From Linnemannia schmuckeri (taxonomy: Eukaryota > Mortierellomycota > Mortierellomycetes > Mortierellales > Mortierellaceae): a DNA stretch of 64,000 nt. Each line of letters begins with the position of its first letter. Within the stretch, counting starts at the first letter, position 1. Of the stretch, positions 36,201 through 48,600 are shown one piece after another. The position numbers and the translations under genes were made by a program. Where the stretch lies: NCBI GenBank assembly GCA_029449235.1, contig JANATG010000002.1, positions 4,278,001 to 4,342,000 on the forward strand. Reading direction: 5' to 3'. The notes beneath the pieces are model-generated. The model was not told where the DNA came from. It did no database searches and was given only the letters and a program-made list of their open reading frames with translations.

Positions 36201-39200
36201 AATAGTGGTGTCCCTGTTTTGGCCAAGCGTCGGTCTCATGGCGACCTGATGACCCTTATGGGGCTTCAGAAGCGGGACGGCAATGTCTCGACGGACGATC
36301 TGTTGAACTCTGCCGCAGTTTTGGATTACAACAACAGTAACAACAAAAACCACACCATCTCGACTTCTTCTGGAGCTTACATCGCGGCCTCCATGGGTAC
36401 CGACGGTGCAGTTGCGGCGGTCACTAGACGGGAACGGTCAGTTTCGACCTCGAACCTGACACCCATGACAGAGATCCATTCTGTGATTACGCTCCCCTCG
36501 GCTTCCAACTCTTCGTCGCCTCACCCCTTGTCGTTCAGCAAGATGTTCAAGTCGATCCGCAAGAGCAACAAGCCATCGTTGAAGGACAACAACAACGCTG
36601 CAGCTTCGGTCTCGGCCAGGGTCAACGACCCCAAACGCTACTCCCTTGGCAGTGAAGTCGACCTCTCGGTGGGAGATCTCGAGTCGGAGGCATCTCACCT
36701 CCAGGAACCAACAGAGTCCAAGCCTAATTCTCGTGGATCCAACCATGGAGTGAGCAGGAGGGCTACCTCTGGAGGCATCAACAAGTGGGTCAAGGACCGG
36801 TTCCACAAGCGGACCAACTCGAACGAGCTCGGTAATCTTCAGGCTAACAACGTCTCCATGACCTCTCTTCATTCCAACAACGGTGGTGCTCTGGACTTGT
36901 CAGACGGCCAGCAGCCTGCCCGGGATTCTGGATATGGAGCCGTCGGCGGTAGTTCAACTCCTGAGCCTGGTGCTTCGACAAGGATCATTGGAAACCGTCA
37001 CCAGAACAGGAGCACAGGGCATTTGCCTTCGGGATCGCCTTTTACTTCTCGCGACGGCACCCATCAGCTTTCGTCCTCGTTTGACCCTTCTCAAAGGCGC
37101 GAGCGCGACTACCGGTACAGCTACATGAGTATCGAGAGCCAGGTCACCCAGGCAACCGAGAATGACTCTGAGGCAATGGATCTGGATGCTCTTTCTCAGC
37201 AGCAGCATCGCTTGTCGTCCGTTCATTCGCCTACGACTCCTCGGCCTTCGTCGCCTTCTATGGGACTTTCGAGCAATCAGACCGCAGGACCCAGTAACAA
37301 CTGGAATGCGACGACTCCTCGGTATGGCCAGAGTGCTACCCATATCAAACCTCTGATGCAGTACCTCAAGGACCTTCACGACCTCGATCCTGATTCTTCT
37401 GAATGGGAAGAGGTCTATGCCTGGCGTCGTGTCTGGAACGCTGAGCGCGCGGCGCCCGCAGGATTGGGTGGTAGCAATGCCAACACTCCATCTTCCTCCC
37501 AAGCCAACAAGGACTCGGATGAGACTACTACAGATGAGGCTCTGGAGCAGGAGCAGCAGGATCAATTGGCCAAGAGCGAGGAGGTCCGTCTAGCCAAATT
37601 GCAAGCTCAGGCTTCGAGACGTCGCAGGATCGTTGAGGAGATTATGACAACGGAGAGAACCTATGTTGAGGGACTCAAGGGTTTGGTAGAGATCTATTTG
37701 ACCCCAGCCTTGCAGATCATGCCTCCCGGTGATCACAAGGCGGTCTTTTCGAATGCCCAGGCGATCTATACTTTCCACGCGAATCATTTCTTGCCCGAGC
37801 TGGAGAAGGCGTTCAAGATCTCGCAGTCTGAAACCACGGCTGCTTCTGCTCAGCAGAGTAACAAGGAGAACTTGGTAGCACAGATGATGAGTCCCGTGAG
37901 CCCTGTCCCGACTTCATCATCCCAGTTCTTGTCCGATCCTTCGACTCCCTCGTCGGCTGCTTCATCCTCGGCAGCCTTGGTCCTTGACAGTGGATCTAAG
38001 CAGGCCTCGGACATTTCCGCCATCAGCAGCCAGCAGCAGGAAGAGATCACGAACCGGAATTCCCAGGCCCTCTCCGAATCATCTGTCACCGCGCCAACTA
38101 CACCTGCCTCTACCGCGACGACAGCGATCAAGATTGCGGTCGAGGACAGGATCGGTCGAGTCTTTGCCGAGCACGTGGCCTACATGAAAATGTACAGTTT
38201 CTACATCAACAATTTCGATAATGCCCTCCGGGTCCTCCAGACCCAGCTGACCCAGGCTAAGCATAAGAAGAAGATGAAGGAGTTCTTGAGACGGTGTGCC
38301 AAGCACCCAAACCACACCCAGCTCGCCCTCCAGGGTTACTTGCTCCTCCCTGTCCAGCGTATCCCTCGTTACAAGCTCTTACTTCAGGACTTGCTCGAGA
38401 ACACCTGGGTTGACCATGTGGATTACCAAGACATTGCGACCGCATTGGAGAAAATCTCGACCCGTGCTGATGAGATGAACGAGCGGAAGCGACAGTATGA
38501 GAACCATGAAAAGGTCTTGCTTGTCCAGAACCGCATCATTGGACAGTACAAGACTCCGCTTGTCCAGCCTCATCGTAAGGTTGTGAGAGAGGGCATGCTG
38601 CATTTGATCCGTGTGGTCACTAGGAACGTGTCGATGATGGGGTTGGATAACAAGTCTTCATCATCCCTCCTTGCCACCGCTGTTGCCCCTGGCACTCCTG
38701 CTGCAGCTGCTCCCTCGGTCCCCATGGGGGATATGACGGTTCATCATCTGTCGGAGGAGACGGTCGAAAAGTCGTTCTTGTTCATCTTGTTCAACGATAT
38801 CATGATCCAGTGTAACCCCGTCACTGGCAAGCCGGTCTCGGGAAGTCTGGGAGGAAATTTGACTGCCATGAATGGAAGCAGTGTTACTCTGGGATCGTCT
38901 GCTGGAGCTTCTTTCTCGAACGGTAGTGGATCAGCCCATGGTGGTGTGAGTGGTGCTAGTAGTAGTGTTGGAGGGGATGGTGCGAATGCTGTTACCAAGA
39001 ACTTGGAGCTTCAGCGTGTTCTTCAACTCGAGTCGCGTCTTCACCCTGCCGAGGTCATTGGCGACGATGGTAAGCATTTCTTTTTATCATGTTTTTTGTT
39101 TATTTGAAGATGAACCATTGTGATACTTTGAGACATGAAAATTGACATGATATGGCTGTTTTGTTTTATTCTTCTGATAGTTCTTCGTGTGGTGGATGAT

Positions 39201-39275
39201 GCGATGGTTCTGTACCTGACAGGCGACAAGGATGTGATCCAGGCCTGGAAGGAGGACATCAACTCGCGTTGGTAG
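33289..39275 (+). CDS. LRR-DH-PH Rho guanine nucleotide exchange factor
   Basis: Predicted activator of a Rho-family GTPase. Exons are 33289..35161, 35362..35619, 35869..39069 and 39181..39275, giving 1808 residues. ATG 33289 (MRADHDEY) starts after a pyrimidine leader; the frame is open further upstream, but only as repeats. Order: a disordered Ser/Thr-rich N-terminus; leucine-rich repeats (about 595-745) with LQVLDLCDNQLEILPPELG, LKELYLSNNKLYKLPD and LRQLDVRHNQLKSLP; a second disordered stretch (about 750-1290) with a basic RFHKRTNSNELG motif; a DH domain (about 1295-1590) with RRRIVEEIMTTERTYVEGLK and LLLPVQRIPRYKLLLQDLL; and a PH domain (about 1615-1808) ending YLTGDKDVIQAWKEDINSRW. The DH domain is interrupted by about 100 Ser/Thr/Gln residues (37830-38120) and the PH domain by Gly/Ser insertions. 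LRR plus DH-PH is an unusual combination, and the target GTPase is unknown. Confidence 0.9.
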
Positions 39276-39845
39276 AAGACCCATTTGCCACTTCTTGGCC
39301 CTCCTCTCTTTTCCCCCTATTACTTTCTTCTGTGCCTGTGCTTCGTTCTTGTTTTTACGCGTTTATTATCTTGTTTTTATCTCCCATTTCTCAAACACAA
39401 CCATCCAATGTCACCCTAATGCTGTTGATACCACTTTTCTTTATTCAAGCTTATCATGTATGTCTCCATTCCATTGCTCACGCATCTTGCATTTTTTTAT
39501 TTCCCTTCACCGACTACCATCATGCCCCTCCCTTCATTTCAATTTCCTTTTTTCGCAAACAATTAACAAATATGGGCTATACATCCCATTTACTTTCCAC
39601 ATTAGCAGAGTACTTCTCACCCACATCATTCTTGAACAAACAAACACAAAAAAATAAATAAATTGTCTTGCTACTATGAAAAATAACGATTTCATCAATC
39701 GTGCCTCACGAATCATTTCGAAAATCTAGAGTTCAGTGCATCTTTTTGCATAAAAGTTCTCTTGTCAGCAACGATCGGCCTTGAACACCAGCACACATCT
39801 ACATCATAACACTAGGAGAGGGAAAAAAAAGGGTAGCAGGAAGAA

Positions 39846-40106
39846 ACGCAATCATCATACGCAAAACCACAATCTCTCAGCCCACGCTTCACTACCCAGC
39901 TTCCCCATCCCTCCCGAACAAGCTTTTTCATAACCCAAAAAAAAAACAAAAAACGCGGCGTATTAATTAGTTTTGCACATCCGGTCCTCCCATAGGTTTC
40001 GGTTGTTATGTTCGCATTGAACACCCCTCCAGGAGCGCCTGCAAGCTTTTAGATGAAAGGGTGAGGCAATAAGTGGATGGGTTAAACCGCCAGGGAGTTC
40101 ATCCTT
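39846..40106. repeat. Diverged direct repeat, copy A
   Basis: About 220-260 nt resembling copy B 0.45 kb downstream in the same orientation. Shared anchors include CATAACCC/CATGACCC, the ATTAATTAG/ATCAATTAG block, CCAGGAGCGCCTGCA/CCAGGAGCACCTGCAG and CCGCCAGGGAGTT/CCACCAGGGAGTT. Similarity was judged by eye, roughly 65-70%, so the edges are approximate. A 70-codon minus-strand frame (40024-39812) crosses the copy but is not shared intact with B. Confidence 0.6.
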
Positions 40107-40331
40107 CCAACAACGTATAGCATGTGTACCAAAAGTTCCCTAGCCAACAACGAAGAAAGACGCAACATAAAGGAAACTACTATTTGCAATCATTAGTAGT
40201 CCTATAACTCTCCTATGCGTTCTTGACCTCTCCTGTTTGTATTGGCTGATCCTGAGCATTTGTACGAGTGTCTATCGTAATAATACAATGAAATGAAAAG
40301 GAAAAGTCGATTAAAAAAAAAAAAGAATAAG

Positions 40332-40546
40332 GCAATCGCACGCAGAGTGTCAGTTCCAACAGTGCCTCATCATCCAGACTTCTTTAACCCCTGAAAAACT
40401 CATGACCCAGAGAGCGACGCATCAATTAGTGCTGCCTGGGGTTCCGGTAGTATTTGCTTATTGGAACATACCCAGGAGCACCTGCAGCCTTCGGTTGTAC
40501 TTGGGAGGCAGTAGTGGGTGAATCTAACCACCAGGGAGTTGCAACC
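40332..40546. repeat. Diverged direct repeat, copy B
   Basis: Second member of the pair. Copy B has lost any open frame. Both copies lie between the RhoGEF 3' end and the decayed nuclease frame at 41.3 kb, so the pair may be remnants of one mobile-element family (inference). Confidence 0.6.
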
Positions 40547-40680
40547 GTCGACTACAGGCCTTTATGCTCAAGGTGGATGAAAACAGTATAAATTGACCAC
40601 ACCGAAAGCGCTGTATTTGGGGCAAACGCTGGTTACCCAGGCAAACCATATTTGTAACAGTGGCAATGTGTATAAATCCA

Positions 40681-41106
40681 GTCCGGAGCATGAGAGGACC
40701 AATCCATGATGATTTGTCGGTCCTGGAGCGGCAAGTCCGAGAACTGCGAGCCCAGAAGTAACAGGAGTAGAAGCAATTGGAGGTACTCACGAGACACTGC
40801 GCGGATACTGACAAGAAACTGGAAGAGATGGAGATGAAACTGAGAGAGAAACGCGGAGGAGTCGCTGGTAAACACTGCTCGTCTTCGAAGACTGGCTCTG
40901 GTGACTTGTCGTCTTCCTTGGAGACCACCAATGGCTCTTCGTCATTGCCGTCATCATCACAGCCATCGTCGGTCACGCATTCGAGCGATGTTTTGCCGTT
41001 TAGCATTGTCGACAGTAGCGGCAGCTATGTGGTATTCTTGGACGGCAAGATAGGTAACTCGCCATCGCCTCGAAGGCCGGTGAAGATAATCTCTCGTCGT
41101 ATTTGA
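40681..41106 (+). pseudogene. Broken coiled-coil fragment
   Basis: From about 40705 the plus strand reads a heptad-like helix (DDLSVLERQVRELRAQK, stop, QE, stop, KQLEVLTRHCADTDKKLEEM) with two in-frame stops (TAA about 40758, TAG about 40767), then EMKLREKRGG and a Ser/Thr-rich part ending PRRPVKIISRRI and stop at 41106. After the stops a 109-codon open piece remains. The continuity of the heptads across both stops indicates a decayed gene rather than a new short one. Family not recognised; it could be the N-terminal part of the element whose nuclease-like end lies downstream, but the frames differ. Confidence 0.4.
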
Positions 41107-41345
41107 ACGTCAGTGGCGGCATCTTGTCGTCCTCTTCTGACGCCACCGCCTAAGAGCCGTCGGGAATAACTCTTAGCGCGCCACACCAACTTATCTTTAT
41201 GCAATTTTTTTTTCTTTTTTTTCTTTCATTTCACCGATATTGAACCTTTGTGCTCTTCATCCGACCACATACGGATCGTGAGACGCCCTTGTCTCATCGC
41301 TTCAGCAATATGCCCAGTTGGGACCAATCATCCAATGGATTTTAA

Positions 41346-41951
41346 TCATCGTCGGATTGGAAGGAGGCTGCGTACCAACACCGAATGGCAAAATTGTCAG
41401 AGATGGATATGGCGGTGGCAGGCGTGATGAGAATGGTCGATGAGGCGTTGGAGGACATCCCGGTCAAGGAGGGAAAGGTCCTGTTCGCCGTCGGCAACGG
41501 CACGCTCAAGTCAGGGCTGAACCTCACATCGGTGCACACCACGTTCCTATGCCGGCTACTGCAAAAGATAACAAAGGCGAAAGAGAGGGCAGAAGAGGCG
41601 CGCATGGTCGTACCTACCAATTTTGTGTGCCTTCAAGATACCGTGACGATGTAGAGACACTTGTGTATTGACCCTTTCGCTGCTTATTTTTACATTGATA
41701 GAATATGGCTCGGATACAAGGCTGCATTAGTGGACGAGTATCTGACATCCACGGTATGCCCTATCTGTGTCTCCAAGGGCAAGCAGACCCGACTCGCCAA
41801 GCCATCTATGAGAGTATGTACCTGAACTGAATGCGAGCACTGGATTTATCGAAACTTGGTGAGCGCGCACAATATTGCTATCATTAGCGATCATTATCTT
41901 AAGTCTCTGCCACAGCCTGAGCCCCTTGTAAGACCTACACAAACAATCTAA
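41346..41951 (+). pseudogene. Decayed TnpB/Fanzor-like RuvC nuclease C-terminal region
   Basis: A single frame of about 200 codons, with an in-frame TAA just upstream (41343), internal TAG (41652) and TGA (41823), and a terminal TAA at 41949. It reads SSSDWKEAAYQHRMAKLSEM, then VLFAVGNGTLKSGLNLTSVH, then ALVDEYLTSTVCPICVSKGK, RLAKPSMRVC, TECEHWIYRNLVSAHNIAII. This order matches the C-terminal half of IS605-OrfB/TnpB-type proteins and their eukaryotic Fanzor relatives: a helical segment, the RuvC-II Glu in an (E)-x-x-TS context, a zinc ribbon with two Cys pairs (CPIC and C-(x)n-C), and the RuvC-III block usually of form HRD...A-NIA. Here that block is YRN, so the expected catalytic Asp appears lost. 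No RuvC-I segment is clear upstream. Assignment is from motif order seen by eye, not from a search; Fanzor versus another RuvC-like transposase is open. Confidence 0.55.
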
Positions 41952-42414
41952 CTTCCATAGATAGAAACTATAGTTTTACTATCCTAGCTTGTATTGACAG
42001 GCGAAGGGATAATCTACACACCAGCCTCTTAGGGGCCGACGGACAAAAAAAGTATTTTGTTCTTTTCTAAATTATGCGCGAAATACGAACTGACAATCGA
42101 AAACCTTGGACCTTTCATCTCTTCCACCACCTCCTCCTTGTACTACTCCAACAGACGACACCCAAACCTCAGGAAATGATACAATTACTGCACCGATCAA
42201 TCTCCTTGGCAAGGGTATGGAAACTAGTCGAGTTGCGGACCACAGAGCTGCTACTCCCCCCACTAGCACTCCCACCGCCACTCCCACTACTACTAGTCGT
42301 CCTGTATCTCTGTCGTCGTCGGCCACCACCCTGTCGAATCCTCCGTCGCTTCTCGTCCTCATCCACATCTGGGTCCAAAAGTTCCAATCGTTCCATCCGT
42401 ATCCGCTCTGATTG

Positions 42415-42590
42415 TCATTCGGGTTCCTCGGTTGATGAGTAGGATGATGACGCTGAGGAGAGGAGGGAGGTTGCGGAGGCTGACGCCGACAAAGAGGCTG
42501 TGGATAGCGAGAGCTGGTGGTGCCGGCGGTCGCGGTTGGTGCGACGACGGAGTGTGCCGTTGCGTGATTCCGAGGTCGTTGTTATTGACG

Positions 42591-42622
<32 letters not shown>

Positions 42623-45600
42623 GTGTAGGCGAGCGACGAGGAATGGCGTCGTTCTTCCTTGGCCCAATCAATTTCCTCCGCCTCCGGTTGTTGTTGACCT
42701 CCTTGTCCTCTTTCCGTGTCCTCATCCTCTTCTGTAATCACGGTCGCCTCTGTCGTGGCGCGATGGTGGGTGTGGAGTCCCCACTGTTGCGCTGTTTCAT
42801 CATCGTCGTCGCTGAGATTGACGTCCTTTAGTTCGTCGTTATCATCATCATTATGTCGATTATCATCATCGTTATCGTTACGGGTCGTCCTGGTTTGTAG
42901 GGCTGTGCCCTTGTTTGCGGTGTTTTTGCTGACGAGAAAAGAAGTGGAGAATCTCTCCTCGTTGTCCTGATCGCTCCAAAGGTCATTCTGGTATTCCTCA
43001 TTATCGTTGATATGGTAACCATTCCCGTTGCCGATGCCGATGCCATTGTCTGTGCCGACCATGTGCCTGACATCAGCTCCTACATCCTCGTCATCGTCAT
43101 CGTCATCGTCATCGCTGTCGCCGAAATCAAGTTCGTCGTCGTAGATCTGGCGCGCGACAAGTTGTAGACCGGGTGAACCAGATATAACGGCGGCTGCGGG
43201 GACCACAGGTGCCGCCGGCTTATGAAAAGGATGTGGCTGTCGACTCACACCCATCAGCTTCACTTCCTCATCATCATCGTTGTCATCATCATCCTCCTCC
43301 TGCTCAGTAGTCCCAATGCTATCAAGAAGCCGTCGATTCCACCCTCCAGCAGCAGCAGCAGATGACGCAATCGCCGAGAACGAAGGCACCGAAGGAATAT
43401 TCACTAAAGAATCCTGACTCGATCGCCGTCCTCCTGTTGGGAGAGCGCCACCGGGTGCAAAGACAGGTCCTCGGATCCGGATCGTTGGATCACTCGAGTT
43501 GCTGCCACTGCCGCTTCGTCTAGAGGGATCACTCCATTGTTGTTGCTGTTGGACGTGATGGCGTTGTTGTTGCTGGTATGAGAAAGAAGAGTCGAGGGAA
43601 GATTGCCGCCTGGTGGTTGTTTTTAGTTGGTAGTCTTGAAGGATCTGGGCGAGGTCTTTGGCAGAGGTGGTGGTTACTGAACTGTAGACGACTGGGTCGG
43701 GACTTGGGGACATCCGTTGCAGAGACATTGTTAGCAGAGCTCCTTCCAGTGATTTTTGGTCCTCTTCCTCCTCGTCGTCCTCCTCTTCATCCTCACTGCC
43801 ATCTTCTTCTTCCACTTCCTCACTCTCACTTTCACTCCTCTCCTCCTCATCAGTTCCAATATCCTCCCTATCCCCCTTATCCTCCTCCTCCTCCTCCTCC
43901 TCCTCCTCGCTTTCATAGTGAATTAGATCCTGTTGATCTCGGAACGGAACATGATCCAAGTCCAACAAGTCCAACCGAATCTTGGGCATCTCCCGCCTTA
44001 AAATCATACTCTCCGAAAGATCCTCAGTCCTCAACCCATCTAACAGTCGATGACTTTGTTTCTTGCCCTCGGCCACGTATGACTCCAAGATCTCGCTCAG
44101 ACTCCGGCTCTTTTGATGACCGTACTGGCGCCGTGACAGGATCCGAACAGTCTTGGTCGGTTCTTTGGCCAATGCCGCCTGGAGTTTTTGGTGCGCACGT
44201 CGGTTGTTAGTATCTGGTGAGGATACTGTTGATGCCGCCATCCGGACTGTGGTTGTAGTGGTGGGTAGTATTGAGGTTGCTGCGGTGATTTTGGTCCTTC
44301 CCAGCGAAGAAGGCCGTTCTGCATTTTCAGGACTGCTGTCGGTCCATGGGCGAGTCGTGACAAAATGGTCGTCCTCAGATCCGGGACTACTCGCCCTCAA
44401 GTCGTCACCACTATCCCGAACAGCCTTTGAACGAGACCGAACAATTCCTTTGGGTGTGCTTGCAGACGCGCCACCATCGTCGCCAGTACTGCCTCGGAAA
44501 AGCCTATTCGTCTCCTTAATATTAAGGTTATCGACATCCTTTTGGAACAGATCCTCAACGTCATGTTGGAATGCTGGTGGACGACCCTTGAACCGTCCGT
44601 CCTGAAGGTACCGCGGCGATGGCGTACGTTTGTTGGAATCCAGATCATCTGGCATCAGCTCCGAAGTTGTGATATCCTGCAACCGTCGTGATGCCGCCGT
44701 TGTCGGTGCTGCTGTCGACGCCAGAGCACTAGTGCTCGCCCCAGTCTTGAACCCTTTCCCAGCTGCAAACAGCCCACCCGTGGAGTCGTACGAATGGTTG
44801 GGCCCTTGGTTCCGTGTAAATCTAACGCTGAAAACACCATCATCCTCATCATCCTCATCATCTCCATCGTCCTTACTACTCAGAGTCCCTTCGGAATCAC
44901 TCTCCTCAAAGACATCCAATATCTCCTTGGCCAACTCCTTAACAAGCACAGCATTATCCTCCGCCGCAATCCTCGCAACCTGTCGAGCGATCCCGTACTT
45001 GGCCACGATCTGGAGTCGTTCGGGGTGTACTTCAAAGATAGCTCTCAAGATACGCAACAAGTTTGAACGGACCACGGCTTTGGGGTGAGCAAGTCTGTCC
45101 AAGAGTCGATGGAAGAGTGGTGGGACTGCGATCCCGCGGGCAATTGAGGGCGAGAAACGAACAATCTTATAGAGGGGTTCCAAGATGTTTTCGAACGAAT
45201 TGGCTTTAGCTGTAAGGAAAGCCTGGACAAAGAGGTTGAGTGATGATGGTTGGAGAAGGATTTGTTCCACATCTGCCGTCTCATCCTGAAGCCTATATAA
45301 TATTTCACAAATAAATAATATAAACGCGTTAACATCTATCTTATGCTCAAGGAAAAGACATATATTGAGTGGGCTTACAGACTGAGTTGCTTACCAGACA
45401 AGAACGGCGTCCATGGCATTGACCTGCCAATGGGGGTCCTTGAACAGGCGGAGATATACAGGCAAACAGTCATTGTGCCAGAGACTGTTCCGGCAAGCGC
45501 GGCCTGCATGGGCCATGTCGCACAGGATGGGGAGTGCAAACTGTTTAAGAGGCGAGCTCGATTCGGCAATTTGTTGAAGGTGAGGGATCAATCCTGCCTG

Positions 45601-48600
45601 TGCTGCTTCCTCCTGACGAGCCTTGTTGATCCTGCAAAGGTTGAACAGTGTTGTCAAGACATGGTTACATACATCTTGGTATGCTCTCTAATAAAACGAA
45701 GGAAAGTTAAAATGTAGTTAGGATGGGTATCAGCCCGAGAAAGTATGCCAGTCAAGATAGAAAAGTGGGACGTACGGTATCGAAGGAGCCGGTGCGCTCT
45801 CCGAGGACTTGGACCAGGGTGTTGATAGCACTCGCGTTCTGTAACACGTCCAGCGTATTCGAGTTCATGGAGATGTTCTTGATGCACTTTAACATCATCA
45901 CGCATAGACTTGGGGTCAAGTTTTGCAGGGAACTCAGCATGCCTATTGCCATATAAAGCTCAAACTGTTATTAACAGACCTAGAATACCGTACAACAGCC
46001 AAAACTAGATGCAGTGGTGAACTTACGATGCACAATTTGCCTAGTGGCCAAAAGTTCCTTAACCGGCGAATCACCCTGAGAGAAGATCAACAAGACCTGA
46101 ACAATCTTATCCGTGTACGCAGCTCCCTGAGGATCCCGAAGGGTATTATACAGCGTCGCTGACAAAGGGTCCAACAACCCTTGTTTCGCCAATAGTCGAC
46201 AGAAATCGTTTCGGGGCGTCAAACTCTGCAGCTTAAAGACGCTGTGGATACCGTTGATCGCAATCCAGACAAGCTCTTTTTGAGTCATGTAGTTGCCTTG
46301 CAAGAATTCGATCAGGACGCTCAAGCCTCGGCAGGAAATGAACATTTGCAAGGTCAAGGAGTTGGTGTGGCAGATTTGTTGGATAAAGAGGGCGGCGGCG
46401 AGTTGGATCTCCTTGACATATCGCTTGGAGGTGTACTTGATCAAAACTGGGATCGCGCCGACCAGACATAGGTTCTCCTGCAGCGCAAAGTCATTTCGAA
46501 TCACCTATGTCATATGACAGAAAGCAGATGTTAGTTAGGCTGGTACTCCTGAGGCAGATATATTAATGTGTCTCCAACGGCGCCAAATACTTTAAGCCAG
46601 CATACCATGTTGAGGATGTTGAGGAGTTTAAGGACAAGGTTTGGCTGCTTGCTATTCTCGATCAGATCCAGCAAAGGGATCGCTCCATGGTTGGCCATCA
46701 TAGGTCCTCGCGCATCCGGGTTCTCAGCCAGCAAGACCATCTGTCGCGAAAAAGTGTTCATATGTCAGAATGCCCATTCAGATCTTAAAGTCACATTGCG
46801 GATCAAATTCACGATTGCGCGGCGAAACTGCTTACCAGACGATCACAGACGACTTCCAGCTGCTTCTCTGAACGCTGGTTCTTTTGGTTCTCGAGAAGTC
46901 GGAATTGCTCCGCAATGTTTGCACATATCCGTGCATACTTTTCGCGCGCGATGTTCGCCTCCATATCTAGTTTTAAGAAAAAAAGAATGTCGTATGAGCA
47001 CAATGGTGCAAATGTCACGGCTGCTGTGTTTTGAAGACATCATGGCTGATGCACTCACCAATTTCGTCAAATCCTTCGTCAACCTCGGCAAATGGATCTT
47101 CCTCATCAGATCCTGCATCGTTTCCGAACTACGACAGACGGGAGAGTCGCCATTGAGTGTCAGTACAGGTAATTCGTAATGACTTTGCAAGCATGCTCAT
47201 AGGCCAACAGAACACAACCTACCCAGCTGTGGTTTGATAGCCTCGACTGGAGCGTGAGACCCTCATCCTGATACAAATTACCCGGGCTCTCTAAAGTCGA
47301 TATGTAGGTGGTTAGGGATGTATGCTAGTAATGTCATCTAATTCATTCAACATATGATTAAACTTTTAAAACAAGACTTACCGGGACCTTCGAAGAGATC
47401 AGAAAAGTCCTCGTCTTCCTCCTCACGATAGTTCTGAATGTTGCTTGTCCGTACACGCGGTGCGAGAACAAGTTGGCCAGGAGCAGACCTTGAGCGAACA
47501 AGGTCAATTGGAACATGGGGTCCGGTGGTCTTGGATCTTGCAGCGAGTGAGCCGCTGGACTTTAGCGAGCCATCCGCCTGCCTTGACCCTGCTTGTCGTC
47601 TCTTGTTCTAGTAGTTGTGACAAGAATATAAAGAAGGCTAAGTTCAGTTGAATAGCACTAAATGAGCACCATAAGTATTCACAGGACCAGCGTTTGTACC
47701 TCCATAGGCTTCATCATGAGCTTGAGACGGAAATCTTGTGCGTCATCCTCGAAATCATCATCACCCATATCACTACCGCCAGGCGACTCAGGTTGAATTG
47801 CATATGGCTGATGACGGCCAGCAGCAGTTGATGGCATTGCTCGAATAGTCTTTGACACTTCGTCCTCCTGTTCACGAAACCCCTGAGCGGCGATTTGAAA
47901 CGAAAGAGCCCCGTCTGCAAAGTCATCATCCCAATTGTTATCAGTGCTGCTCTCCTCGTAGTTTTGCACATTCTTGTTGTTGGTGACGTTGTTGTGGGCA
48001 ATGGCCTTGCTGTCAAGAGCATTGTTGTTCGAAGGGAGGTGGAAATGAGGTGGAGAGACGGTGACTGGAGGACGTTCTGGAAATGGACGAAGACCGCTGG
48101 CGATTGCTGCTGCCCCTGCTGCTGCTGCTGATGGTGAAAAGATATCTCTGACCTGGGGTCTAGGTGCATGATAAATATCTGTGATTGCTGGAACTCCATG
48201 CTCCCATGACCTTCCAGCTGAGTGAGAGTTGGATAAAAAGTAGAACAATAAATTGTGCGTAAGCATGTGAGTGAACAAAGGGGTAGAGTATGGAAAAAGA
48301 GCGCGGGAATAATTAGTCCCGCATGAACAAGAAAGGTCATGCTGATGTAACGTAGCGCGGGAAAATGGAAAACGGTCGACTGCTATTATGCAAAAATACC
48401 GTCGATTTACCTTTCTCGTTTGTCATCCTGCGCATTTTGCCCGAGTTGCGATTTGAAGATCCTTTGAGCGCCTCATTCCACTGTTGCACACTCTTGACAG
48501 CTTCTTCGTATGCTGGAACAGCCTTCTCTCGGCTTCGCTGACTTCCTGTCGCCTTTTTCCTTGACATCTGAATCCACGGATGTTTTGATAGCTTCTTGGC

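Noticed and set aside
43578..44210. 210-codon plus-strand frame rich in Pro/Ser opposite the kinase tail
   Set aside because: Antisense shadow of the acidic Glu/Asp repeat region of the kinase.
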